Notes under the pieces: model-generated
Told to the model about the DNA's origin: nothing
The model's input: only the letters and a program-made list of their open reading frames with translations
Databases searched by the model: none
In this document: positions 17,110 to 25,168 of the stretch, in pieces
Layout of the letters: each line of letters starts with the position of its first letter
How positions within the stretch are numbered: position 1 is the first letter of the stretch
DNA from: Bacteroidales bacterium
GTDB taxonomy: Bacteria; Bacteroidota; Bacteroidia; Bacteroidales; VadinHA17
Direction: 5' to 3'
Length of the DNA: 64,000 nt
Assembly: GCA_016715075.1 (NCBI GenBank)
Contig: JADKBK010000007.1
Location: 1 to 64,000, forward strand
Program-made: the position numbers and the translations under genes

Positions 17110-17400
17110 TTATTCGACTTCGAAAGAGGAATAATGCCCGGTCGTACGGGCGGGGAACCTGAATCTAAATGAACTTTTTAGATATCTTCTTCCTGCTGCT
17201 GATTTAAAGTACCTTTCCCGGGAAATGGCTTCATCTTTTGAATCAAAACTTTCGTAATAAACAATTTCCCAGGGGACATAGTGCTTTGTCGATTTAGTTT
17301 TACCTGCATTATGCTCTGCAAGTCTGCTCTCTAAGTTAGTACAAAAACCCTTATAGAGATTACCAAAAGGAATACTCCTTAGTACGTAAACGTAATACAT
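17110..17400 (-). CDS. GIY-YIG nuclease, unit 4, altered C-terminus
   Basis: This copy is identical to unit 5 up to GRRYLK. One T is missing in the run near 17176 (GAACTTTTTAG against GAACTTTTTTAG), so the frame misses the stop and reads through the split tRNA end and hairpin, giving a 96-aa product with a basic tail. The catalytic residues are kept, so activity may survive. A base error is equally possible. Confidence 0.7.
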   Translation of the reverse strand: MYYVYVLRSIPFGNLYKGFCTNLESRLAEHNAGKTKSTKHYVPWEIVYYESFDSKDEAISRERYFKSAAGRRYLKSSFRFRFPARTTGHYSSFEVE

Positions 17401-17521
17401 ATCAATAAGATAGCAGCTGAGACAAAATTTGCAGCCCCACCAGGAATCCCCGCCCGACCGTACGAATTATTCGACTTCGAAAGAGGAATAATGCCCGGTC
17501 GTACGGGCGGGGAACCTGAAT

Positions 17522-17758
17522 CTAAATGAACTTTTTTAGATATCTTCTTCCTGCTGCTGATTTAAAGTACCTTTCCCGGGAAATGGCTTCATCTTTTGAA
17601 TCAAAACTTTCGTAATAAACAATTTCCCAGGGGACATAGTGCTTTGTCGATTTAGTTTTACCTGCATTATGCTCTGCAAGTCTGCTCTCTAAGTTAGTAC
17701 AAAAACCCTTATAGAGATTACCAAAAGGAATACTCCTTAGTACGTAAACGTAATACAT
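17522..17758 (-). CDS. GIY-YIG nuclease, unit 5, next to tRNA-Arg
   Basis: This is an intact 78-aa copy. Its ATG lies 32 bases after the 3' end of the tRNA-Arg gene on the same strand, and no terminator is seen between them, so it may be transcribed from the tRNA promoter. It carries the full motif set YVYVLRS, LYKGF, EHNAGKTKS, and RERYFKSAAGR. A role in moving the unit by cutting the tRNA end is possible but inferred. Confidence 0.85.
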   Translation of the reverse strand: MYYVYVLRSIPFGNLYKGFCTNLESRLAEHNAGKTKSTKHYVPWEIVYYESFDSKDEAISRERYFKSAAGRRYLKKFI

Positions 17759-17790
17759 ATCAATAAGATAGCAGCTGAGACAAAAATTTG

Positions 17791-17862
17791 TAGCCCCACC
17801 AGGAATCGAACCTGAATCTAAGGTTTAGGAAACCTCCATTCTATCCATTGAACTATGGGGCC
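17791..17862 (-). tRNA. tRNA-Arg (anticodon CCT)
   Basis: The minus strand folds as a cloverleaf. The acceptor GGCCCCA pairs with TGGGGCT, with a G-T pair at the end. The D arm GTTC...GAAT, the anticodon stem GAGGT/ACCTT with loop TTCCTAA, and the T arm TCAGG-TTCGATT-CCTGG follow. The anticodon CCT reads AGG. The gene does not encode CCA. Its last bases are the target or template of the five repeat units that follow. Confidence 0.92.
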
Positions 17863-18313
17863 AAAATCGACGCAAAAGTATAGTATTTTTTTGTCAAAAC
17901 AAATCATGGGTCAATACTTTGTCAGCTGGAGGAAATGGTGCCGGGTGCTGGATGCTGGGTGCCGGGTGCTGCAAGGAACAAAATTCTATTGAGATAACTA
18001 TTGGTTTGAATTACTGATATGATCAGTCAAAATAACCTCATATTCAAAGTGTTGGGACAGTTACAAGATTCGAAACTTCTACATTATCTTCCTCTGTGTT
18101 CCTCTGTGTATCCTCTGTGTTCCTCTGTGTAATAAGAATTTAAGAACTATCACACCTGTCTGCCGGTCGTGTAGATAAGGAGAGCAAAAAGGTGGTACAG
18201 GGTTCCACTGAGAATTTTTTCAACTGCCCTACTCCAGTGAGCGAACTCATGATTTCTCCCGTTTTGAAAAACCAACATTCTTTCATACTTTCATCCTTTC
18301 AAATATTAATATC
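17863..18313. other. Intergenic repeats before cvpA
   Basis: I see no gene here. A short direct repeat, GGTGCCGGGTGCTG/GGATGCTGGGTGCC, lies at 17937-17970 and four copies of CCTCTGTGT at 18090-18130, of the kind scattered between genes in this window (20225-20415). A promoter for cvpA could lie in the AT-rich last 60 bases, but no clear boxes are seen. Confidence 0.5.
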
Positions 18314-18850
18314 ATGAACTGGATAGATCTTGTTATCGTGGTAATCCTCATAATCTCAATGGTCACCGGGTTTACTAACGGACTCATCAGGGAAGCAGCC
18401 TCACTCGCAGCTCTTATCCTTGGGATTTGGGGCGCAATAAAATTCTCAGGATTCACTGCCGCCAAGCTCTATGATTATTTCGATATGAGCGGACATTATG
18501 TTGGAATAATTGCATTCCTTGTCACCTTCGGGATAATAGTAGTTATAATTCATTTTGTCGGAATAATTGCTGATAAGATAGCAGATGCAGCATCCCTGGG
18601 ATTTATCAACAGACTGCTCGGAATAGTATTCGGACTTTTCAAAACTGTATTGATAATGAGCGTTTTCTTTGTGATCCTTAACGCAATAGATGCAAGAAGA
18701 CCATTTCTCCCAAGGGAAAAACTGGAACGGTCAGTCTTCTATAATTCTATCTCGGATATAGCCCCTTCCATCTTTCCGATAATCGGTGAAGGAGGATTTA
18801 ACCGCAGCTTCGACAGGTTTAAAAAGAAACCTGATGATGTTACAATCTGA
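18314..18850 (+). CDS. cvpA: CvpA family membrane protein
   Basis: This 178-aa protein has four hydrophobic helices and the family start NWIDLVIVVILIISMVTGFT, then NGLIREAASLAALILGIWGA and the loop GFINRLLGIVFGLFKTVLI. CvpA proteins sit in the inner membrane. They are named for colicin V export and affect envelope stress and septum-related processes, but the exact role is not settled. The gene is followed after 37 bases by tyrS, with its own -7 box between them. Confidence 0.85.
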   Translation: MNWIDLVIVVILIISMVTGFTNGLIREAASLAALILGIWGAIKFSGFTAAKLYDYFDMSGHYVGIIAFLVTFGIIVVIIHFVGIIADKIADAASLGFINRLLGIVFGLFKTVLIMSVFFVILNAIDARRPFLPREKLERSVFYNSISDIAPSIFPIIGEGGFNRSFDRFKKKPDDVTI

Positions 18851-18860
18851 CCCTCTTTGC

Positions 18861-18868
18861 TATATTTG
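18861..18868 (+). promoter_or_regulatory. -7 box of tyrS
   Basis: TATATTTG fits the Bacteroidota -7 consensus TAnnTTTG. It lies 19 bases before the tyrS ATG at 18888, implying a very short leader. A good TTTG -33 element is not obvious because this region overlaps the end of cvpA. Confidence 0.5.
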
Positions 18869-18887
18869 CAATTCGAAAAATCTGATT

Positions 18888-20180
18888 ATGAATTTTGTTG
18901 AAGAACTGAAATGGAGAGGCATGATCCACGATATCATGCCGGGGACAGAAGAATTACTTAACAAGACAAGGATAAGCGGATACATAGGCTTTGATCCTAC
19001 CGCCGATTCACTGCATATAGGCCATATGGTGCAGGTCATGCTGCTTGTTCATTTTCAGCGGGCCGGACATACACCCATTGCCCTTGTCGGAGGTGCAACC
19101 GGAATGATCGGCGATCCGTCAGGAAAATCAGAGGAGAGGAACCTGCTTGATGAAGAGTCGCTCTTCAGAAATCAGGAGGCCATAAAAAAGCAGCTTTCCA
19201 AATTCCTCGATTTCAACTCTGACAGGGAAAATAAAGCCCTGATGGTAAATAACTACGACTGGATGAAGGAATTCTCCTTCCTGGGCTTCATAAGGGATAT
19301 TGGAAAGCATATTACAGTAAACTATATGATGTCGAAGGATTCCGTGAAAAAAAGGATCAGCTCCGAAGCAAAGGAGGGAATGTCATTCACAGAATTCTCC
19401 TACCAGCTCGTTCAGGGAACAGATTTCCTTCACCTTTACAATAACTTTAACTGCAGACTCCAGATGGGAGGATCTGATCAGTGGGGAAATATTGTGACAG
19501 GAACAGAGCTTATACGCAGAAAAGCGGGAGGCGAAGCATTTGCTCTTACCTGTCCGCTGATAACAAAATCAGACGGCTCAAAATTCGGGAAAACCGAATC
19601 AGGCAACGTCTGGCTCGACCCTGAGAAAACAACTCCTTACCAGTTCTACCAGTTCTGGCTCAACGTCTCAGATGAGGATGCGGTAAAATATATCAGGATC
19701 TTCACAACTTTAGGCCAGCAGGAGATTGAAAACATCATCTCTGAACACAGTAAGGCTCCTCATGAGAGGTTTTTGCAGAGGCGCCTTGCCGAAGAGGTGA
19801 CTGTGCTGGTTCATTCACGGGACGACTATGAAGGAGCAGTGGAGGCATCTCAGATCCTGTTTGGCAAGGGAACCACCGAGTCGCTTAAAAAGATGAATGA
19901 GAATACCTTTCTCTCGGTTTTTGAAGGGGTTCCCATATTTGATGTGAAGAAGGAAATCATTGCGAAGGGGGTATCGGTAACTGATCTCACTGCGGATCAT
20001 TCGCAGGTTTTTACTTCAAAGGGAGAGGTCCGCAGGCTCGTACAGGGCGGAGGTCTGAGCATCAATAAGGAGAAGATCGATAACGCTGATCTCGTTATAG
20101 GAAATGAATGGCTGCTGAATAATAAATATCTGCTTGTCCAGAAAGGAAAGAAAAACTATTTCCTGATCAGAATAAATTAA
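18888..20180 (+). CDS. tyrS: Tyrosyl-tRNA synthetase
   Basis: The protein is 430 aa from ATG 18888, matching the usual length. An upstream frame to 18786 would overlap cvpA and adds unrelated residues. The class I signatures are DSLHIGHMVQVM (HIGH) and KFGKTESGNVWL (the KMSKS counterpart, KFGKT in bacterial TyrRS). The tyrosine pocket includes GDQW-type residues in QMGGSDQWGN. An S4 RNA-binding domain closes the protein (RRLVQGGGLSINKEKI). It charges tRNA-Tyr in the cytoplasm. No T-box or other leader element is seen. Confidence 0.97.
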   Translation: MNFVEELKWRGMIHDIMPGTEELLNKTRISGYIGFDPTADSLHIGHMVQVMLLVHFQRAGHTPIALVGGATGMIGDPSGKSEERNLLDEESLFRNQEAIKKQLSKFLDFNSDRENKALMVNNYDWMKEFSFLGFIRDIGKHITVNYMMSKDSVKKRISSEAKEGMSFTEFSYQLVQGTDFLHLYNNFNCRLQMGGSDQWGNIVTGTELIRRKAGGEAFALTCPLITKSDGSKFGKTESGNVWLDPEKTTPYQFYQFWLNVSDEDAVKYIRIFTTLGQQEIENIISEHSKAPHERFLQRRLAEEVTVLVHSRDDYEGAVEASQILFGKGTTESLKKMNENTFLSVFEGVPIFDVKKEIIAKGVSVTDLTADHSQVFTSKGEVRRLVQGGGLSINKEKIDNADLVIGNEWLLNNKYLLVQKGKKNYFLIRIN

Positions 20181-20224
20181 TAAGTCTGAAGTTTTGAAGG
20201 GCAACAATAAAAATTGGAGCTAAA

Positions 20225-20415
20225 TCAGTTAAGAACTTACACAGAGGTACACAGAGAAATCACAGAGGACCACAGAGAAAAACTGTGAAAATCCATGATA
20301 TTCTATCGGAAATAGTTATCTGATTTTAATTAACTTAACCTTTGAAACCTAGACAAGACACGATTCAAAATACTCTGTGCTCTCTGTGCATCCTCAGCGG
20401 ATCTCTGTGAAATAG
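20225..20415. repeat. Palindromic CACAGAG intergenic repeat
   Basis: TTACACAGAGGTACACAGAGA...CACAGAGGACCACAGAG on the left (20237-20278) is answered by CTCTGTGCTCTCTGTGCATCC...CTCTGTG on the right (20371-20410), forming a long imperfect hairpin between convergent tyrS and the phosphatase gene. Similar fragments occur at 18090 and 37915-37990. No gene is seen in 20181-20508. Confidence 0.6.
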
Positions 20416-20508
20416 AAAAAACTCATGCATAGGTATTTACCAGCAATAAGCACAGGGAGGTTTATCCTTTGCGGTTGTGGTTTTCTCTTCTGACCGGATT
20501 AATTTATT

Positions 20509-21741
20509 TTACCTGATGAGATCAGCCACTATTATTGATACATCATCAAAAGTGGAAGGATTATTATGAGGCAATCCAAGCTCACTGATCAGAGCCATTA
20601 TATTGGACGCAACGGGTCTGGTGTTTGAGATATGCCTTATGATCGGTCCGGTGCCAATATCTTTTCCGTCCTCACCCTTCAGCTCTGAGAGGCCGTCGGT
20701 ATAGCAAACAAGTTTTGAATAATCAGTTATCAGGATCTCCGATTTTCTTACAGTGGGTATACAATCGAGCATGCCCAGTCCGACGCACGAAGCTTTCAGG
20801 TGACTCACCGCCCCGCTGACCGTATTGTAAAGCACAGGCGGATTGTGTGCAGCATTTATATATTCAAGGATCCCGGTCTCGTGATCGTACCTGGCAACAA
20901 AAAAAGTTATAAACTTCTCCCCCGCTGCATTAACTGTAACAATAGTGTTCAGCTTATGTACAAGTGTCTCAAGCTGAACATCATGTGTAAAAAGTGCCCT
21001 CAGACTGGCCTGGAAATTTGACATCAGCATGGCAGCGGAGATCCCTTTACCGGAAACATCTGCTATGCAGATCCCGGTTTTTGTTCTTGACAGCTTAATA
21101 CAGTCATAATAATCTCCGCCTACTTCGTAATGTGGATAATAGAAACCCTTCACCACAACCTTTGGATTCTGAGGCATATGGCTCTCGTCGGGGACAAGAA
21201 TTTTCTGCATCCTGGCTGCGAGTTCAAGCTCTTTCTTTATTGCCTCCTGCCTTAGGCTCTCATTGAACAGCCTGATATTCTCAACAGCAACTATGATGAT
21301 GCTTGAAAGTGTCTGGATAAAATGCAGATGCTTCAGCACCGGGCTCATCCCTTCACCTTCCTCCTCTATATCACCTATGAATACAAAAGCCAGATGGACA
21401 TTATTATTATAAACAGGAATAATAATATCAACCCCTTCGAAACCCAGTTCAGGCTTCCCATAAACTATTTCGGATATATTCAGTAACCGTGATTCAACAT
21501 CAATCATCTCCAACTCCCTGGGGAATCCGCCGTTCATAAGGCATTCCCAGGTATCGGAACGCTTGAATATTAATATTTTGCCGATACCGAGATCATGCCG
21601 GAGTATATCTTCATATTTGGATAAAAGATCTTCGGTAGGCAGATTTGCATTGATCGATAAAGTGATATCGAGCAATGCTTTCAGCTTGAATCTTGAAATG
21701 CTCAGCCTGTCCTTCTGAATCTTTTTTTCTTCCATTTTCAC
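20509..21741 (-). CDS. SpoIIE-type PP2C phosphatase with sensor-like N-terminus
   Basis: In this 410-aa protein, residues about 1-165 look like a GAF-type sensor (FKLALLDITLSIN-like start, then DIIIPVYNNNVHLAFVFIGD). A linker helix is followed by the RsbU/SpoIIE phosphatase domain: ELAARMQKILVP, GGDYYDCIKL, ADVSGKGISAAMLMS, then CYTDGLSE. The metal-binding Asp residues are present. Such enzymes dephosphorylate an anti-anti-sigma protein or a SiaC-type regulator. The gene is last in a minus-strand run and starts one base after efp stops, so it is translationally linked. Confidence 0.88.
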   Translation of the reverse strand: MKMEEKKIQKDRLSISRFKLKALLDITLSINANLPTEDLLSKYEDILRHDLGIGKILIFKRSDTWECLMNGGFPRELEMIDVESRLLNISEIVYGKPELGFEGVDIIIPVYNNNVHLAFVFIGDIEEEGEGMSPVLKHLHFIQTLSSIIIVAVENIRLFNESLRQEAIKKELELAARMQKILVPDESHMPQNPKVVVKGFYYPHYEVGGDYYDCIKLSRTKTGICIADVSGKGISAAMLMSNFQASLRALFTHDVQLETLVHKLNTIVTVNAAGEKFITFFVARYDHETGILEYINAAHNPPVLYNTVSGAVSHLKASCVGLGMLDCIPTVRKSEILITDYSKLVCYTDGLSELKGEDGKDIGTGPIIRHISNTRPVASNIMALISELGLPHNNPSTFDDVSIIVADLIR

Positions 21742-21742
21742 T

Positions 21743-22309
21743 CTACGACTTTACCCTCTCCACATATGTCTTGTCGTGGGTGTCTATTCTGATTTTATCG
21801 CCGGTATTCACAAAAAGAGGCACCATAATAGTTTCTCCATTCTGCACCTTGGCCTGTTTAAGGGTATTGGTTGCAGTATCTCCTCTGAGGCCGGGTTCAG
21901 AGTAGACAACCTCCATGACTACAAACTGAGGAACATCCACTGAAAGCACAGTTTCAGTATCTGCATGGACCACTATCTCAACGCCCATCCCTTCAAGAAG
22001 GAACTGATAATTATCAATCAGTGATTCCTGTACATGTATCTGCTCGTATGTCTCAAGGTGCATGAAATAGTATCCCATATCGTCTTTGTAAAGGTATTGG
22101 TAGGGACGCCTTTCGACTCTTGCCAGGGTTACTTTGGTACCTGAAGAAAAGGTGTTATCAATCACCCTGCCGGTTTTGATATTTTTCAGTTTTGTCCGTA
22201 CAAAAGCCGGACCTTTGCCAGGTTTGACATGCTGAAATTGTACAATTGTATAAAGGTCATTGTTAAACTCAATGACCAATCCATTCTTAAAATCTGAAGT
22301 ACTCGCCAT
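21743..22309 (-). CDS. efp: Elongation factor P
   Basis: This is a 188-aa protein with three beta-barrel domains. The N-terminal loop HVKPGKGPAFVRTKLKN carries the conserved Lys at the tip that touches the P-site tRNA. The C-terminal half ends in the family signature NTGDKIRIDTHDKTYVERV. It relieves ribosome stalling at proline runs. The gene sits between DUF3108 (31 bases upstream) and the SpoIIE phosphatase. No modification enzyme gene (epmA/epmB) is nearby. Confidence 0.96.
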   Translation of the reverse strand: MASTSDFKNGLVIEFNNDLYTIVQFQHVKPGKGPAFVRTKLKNIKTGRVIDNTFSSGTKVTLARVERRPYQYLYKDDMGYYFMHLETYEQIHVQESLIDNYQFLLEGMGVEIVVHADTETVLSVDVPQFVVMEVVYSEPGLRGDTATNTLKQAKVQNGETIMVPLFVNTGDKIRIDTHDKTYVERVKS

Positions 22310-22340
22310 AAATTCTCAGTTATTCTTAATATTAATTATC

Positions 22341-23120
22341 CTATTTCTTTTTTATCCCAAGTGGTGATACCAGCCCGTCATAATTTGCAAGTTCAACCAA
22401 AAATGCCCCTACAAAGATATTAAATCGGATCTTAACAGGCAGAAAATTATTATCAGCTGAAAACCAGAATGAAACATCCTCTTCGGTTTTGAAGAGCCGT
22501 CCCACCTCAGTAACAGGGTTAAACTTGTAGCATTTAATCTTTCCTCCCTTGATCTTTACATCTTCCATCCCCACAAATCTGAGTCTTATAGGGTAAAGCT
22601 GATCGGTAAACGATATATTTAGTTCGATCATATCTCCTTTTTTCAGCTTACCTCCATCCGGAAGTATATTATTCCTGAAAAAGTAAAAACATGAAACTAT
22701 ATCATGAATGCCTTTTGGTGCAATATGCTGTCCGGTAAGGTCACTGGTCAGGATTGCCGAATCGCTTCGTGTCTTGTGATCAAACAGAACCTCATTGTAT
22801 TTGCGGTATCTTCCTTCATGAATATTTCTGATCAATTTAACAGGCAATTCAGTAGCCGGATCGATATAAACCTCATAGATATCGATAACTTTAAAGATTG
22901 CATCAGCCAATCCTGTAGTTCTGGCGGAAAATTTAGCATGCCAGACCGATCTGCCGTTAAGGGTATCAGATTTTACCTCGAGCGATCCAATACCGCTGGA
23001 GATAACTCCATACTGTATTGTATAGTTTGCTTTTTCTCCGGGCTTATATGATTTATACTGACAGAACAACCAGTTCATATTCAACATAAAAAAAATTATG
23101 ATGAATGGAATGATTTTCAT
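22341..23120 (-). CDS. DUF3108 exported protein
   Basis: I take the ATG at 23120 (MKIIPFIIIFFMLNMNWLF), which gives a clean signal peptide. The frame could also start at a TTG at 23162, which would overlap tsaB. The mature part begins YKPGEKANYTIQYGVISSGI, the DUF3108 opening, and keeps the family's beta-strand pattern through VSFWFSADNNFLPVKIRF. DUF3108 proteins are periplasmic or envelope proteins, widely conserved in Bacteroidota, of unknown role. It lies between tsaB and efp in the same operon. Confidence 0.85.
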   Translation of the reverse strand: MKIIPFIIIFFMLNMNWLFCQYKSYKPGEKANYTIQYGVISSGIGSLEVKSDTLNGRSVWHAKFSARTTGLADAIFKVIDIYEVYIDPATELPVKLIRNIHEGRYRKYNEVLFDHKTRSDSAILTSDLTGQHIAPKGIHDIVSCFYFFRNNILPDGGKLKKGDMIELNISFTDQLYPIRLRFVGMEDVKIKGGKIKCYKFNPVTEVGRLFKTEEDVSFWFSADNNFLPVKIRFNIFVGAFLVELANYDGLVSPLGIKKK

Positions 23121-23151
23121 TCTACGGAGCAGGGAGCAATTTATATGTATG

Positions 23152-23856
23152 TTATTTTCCAAATATATTCTTTCTGGGTATTGATGTTATAAAATTTTTA
23201 AGATAAAAAGGTTCAAAGTAAGCAACATCTTCAAAATGATCATTATTTAATGCCTGATACACAGGGGTTAGCATATGTGCAGCTGAAATTCTGAAATCAT
23301 CTGCAAAATAAGCATTCTTTCTGTTTATAACCTCTTTGCATTTTGCAGCTCCGTCGCCAAAAAAAATAATTTTCTTCGATTCCGGAATATCTGAGAAGGA
23401 ATCTGCAGTAATTATATCAGCTGAAATTTCCTTTAGCTTATTCCCATTCGAATCATACAGAGCGTTATAGACCTCCATTCTCCTGGCGTCAATCATCGGA
23501 CAGAACAGAGTATTCGCCTCATCATCAGAGAATTCCTTAATTCGTCCGGCCATACCCCAGAACATTGAAAGAGTAGTTTCGATGCCAATGAGAGGCAGGG
23601 ATGCTCCGTATGAAATTCCTTTTGCTACGGATACTCCGATTCTCAGGCCGGTGTATGATCCTGGGCCCTTACCAACCGCCACTGCTTCCAGTTCTCCGGC
23701 ACTGATCCCGTTTTCTTTCAGGGCTTCCGCTATAAAAACAGTAAGCATGGAAGCGTGAGATTTCAGATCAGCGCTCTCCTTCAGGGAGATTACTCCGGCA
23801 TTGCTGCACAGAGCAACTGAGCAAAGATTTGTTGCTGTTTCAATACATATCACCAT
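23152..23856 (-). CDS. tsaB: tRNA threonylcarbamoyladenosine protein TsaB
   Basis: The 234-aa protein has the ASKHA-type fold. ICIETATNLCSVAL opens it and the signature GKGPGSYTGLRIGVSVAKG is at residues about 60-80. TsaB is the scaffold partner of TsaD in making t6A37 on ANN-reading tRNAs. The operon position just after an RND adaptor is unusual, but tsaB moves freely among bacteria. 23 bases separate it from the adaptor gene. Confidence 0.95.
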   Translation of the reverse strand: MVICIETATNLCSVALCSNAGVISLKESADLKSHASMLTVFIAEALKENGISAGELEAVAVGKGPGSYTGLRIGVSVAKGISYGASLPLIGIETTLSMFWGMAGRIKEFSDDEANTLFCPMIDARRMEVYNALYDSNGNKLKEISADIITADSFSDIPESKKIIFFGDGAAKCKEVINRKNAYFADDFRISAAHMLTPVYQALNNDHFEDVAYFEPFYLKNFITSIPRKNIFGK

Positions 23857-23879
23857 GCCGTTAAGAGGATAGTTTTGGC

Positions 23880-25139
23880 CTATTTCACCTTAAACAGTTC
23901 TTCTTTTTTTACTATTTCAATCAGTGTACTGTCAGCCAGCTTTTTGCTTATTGCGCTGAAAGGTGCGGAGATCACCCTGTCGCCGGCTGTTACACCGGAC
24001 AGGATCTCAATAAAATTATTATCCTGAATTCCGGTTTTCACATCCCTGGCAAGAGCATACTTCCCGTCAGTTATAAATACAAGCGTACGAATTTCCTTAT
24101 CCGAAGCCTTGACGACAGTTTTTGTGGTATCGGTACGGGTTGTAACTGATTGAATAGGCACAGTAGTGATATCTCTTTTTGATTCAGTCTGAATATCAAC
24201 AGATGCTGACATTCCCGGGCGGAAAGGATTCTTGTCCCCGGCGTCAACCAGATTCTGATATGACTGAGGCAGCACAAGAATTTTTACATCGAAATTGGTA
24301 ACCTGGTCAGCCGATACCCCTGTTGTCTTGGCAGAATTGGCAATCTCAGTAACGATTCCCTTGAATTTTCTGTCGAGATAAGCATCAACTTCAATCAGGG
24401 CTGTATCCCCAAGTTTAACTTTTACAATATCATTCTCATTTACTTCCACCTGTGCCTCCATTCTTGAAAGATCAGCAACCCTAAGCATTTCCGTACCTGC
24501 CATAAGATTTGTTCCTGCCACTCTCTCCCCAAGCTCAACGAGAAGCATTGAAACTGTTCCTGACATAGGAGCATAAATTGAAGTCTTGACAAGGTTTTCA
24601 TTAGCCTCCTTAAGTGATGCTTCTGCGCTTACAATTGAAAACTTTGCTGCATCAACCTCCGATTTCGCTACAGTAAAGTTGGCTTCAGCCTGTTCAAAAT
24701 CAGATTTTGAAATTGTCTGCTCATTAAACAACTGCTTGCTTCTTTTATACGAAAGATCTGCCTGGGTAAATTGTGCCTCAGCCTGAGCCAGGCGTGCCCT
24801 TGCAGAACTTATAGCTGCCATTGACCGGTCCTTTTGTGAAATATAGATATCGGGTTTAATCCTAAGCAGAAGCTGACCCTTCTGAACCTCATATCCCTCC
24901 TTAATTGTAAGCTCGACAATTTCACCTGATACATCAGGGCTTATCTTGACCTCCATCTCAGGCTGAATCTTTCCGTTTGCGGTAATAGTTTCTATGATTG
25001 TACGCTTCTCTGCATTCTCAACGGCAACCTTAACGGTAAAAGCCTTGCCAAACCAACCCTGCTTTTTTCCGATTACCGCGACAATTATCAAAACAATTGC
25101 AACCGGAATTAATATCTTTAGTATCTTATTGGTTTTCAT
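23880..25139 (-). CDS. RND/MacA-type periplasmic adaptor
   Basis: The 419-aa protein starts with a membrane anchor (ILKILIPVAIVLIIVAVIG). Then come the first half of a lipoyl-like hairpin (GKIQPEMEVKISPDVSGEIV), a long coiled coil (about 100-190, many AEAxF repeats), the second lipoyl half (TSIYAPMSGTVSMLLVELGE), and a beta-barrel with GMSASVDIQT. The order is that of HlyD/MacA adaptors, which bridge an inner-membrane pump and TolC. No RND or MacB pump gene follows directly. The operon runs to tsaB instead, so the pump is elsewhere. Confidence 0.93.
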   Translation of the reverse strand: MKTNKILKILIPVAIVLIIVAVIGKKQGWFGKAFTVKVAVENAEKRTIIETITANGKIQPEMEVKISPDVSGEIVELTIKEGYEVQKGQLLLRIKPDIYISQKDRSMAAISSARARLAQAEAQFTQADLSYKRSKQLFNEQTISKSDFEQAEANFTVAKSEVDAAKFSIVSAEASLKEANENLVKTSIYAPMSGTVSMLLVELGERVAGTNLMAGTEMLRVADLSRMEAQVEVNENDIVKVKLGDTALIEVDAYLDRKFKGIVTEIANSAKTTGVSADQVTNFDVKILVLPQSYQNLVDAGDKNPFRPGMSASVDIQTESKRDITTVPIQSVTTRTDTTKTVVKASDKEIRTLVFITDGKYALARDVKTGIQDNNFIEILSGVTAGDRVISAPFSAISKKLADSTLIEIVKKEELFKVK

Positions 25140-25168
25140 TATCTTAAATCTTAGGATCTGTTTTTATT

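Larger units (their letters stand above)
15998..17790 (-). repeat. Five tandem tRNA-end / GIY-YIG units
   Basis: Units start at 15998, 16358, 16718, 17076 and 17432 and are 356-360 bp long. Read on the minus strand, each has an ATG with a GIY-YIG ORF, then TTAGATTCAGGTTC, a GC-rich hairpin of about 63 nt (CCCCGCCCG...CGGGCGGGG ends), then GATTCCTGGTGGGGCTA and about 32 bases leading to the next ATG. The two short sequences are the T arm and acceptor end of the tRNA-Arg gene that closes the array, so the hairpin splits the T loop. Units 3-5 are nearly identical. Units 1 and 2 differ at several codons. Confidence 0.9.

Noticed and set aside
15998..17450. Extra tRNA-Arg genes in the tandem units
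   Set aside because: Each unit holds only about 30 bases of the 3' end, split by a hairpin.
18786..18887. N-terminal extension of TyrRS
   Set aside because: It overlaps cvpA in another frame, and the family start MNFVEELKWRGM is at 18888 behind a good -7 box.
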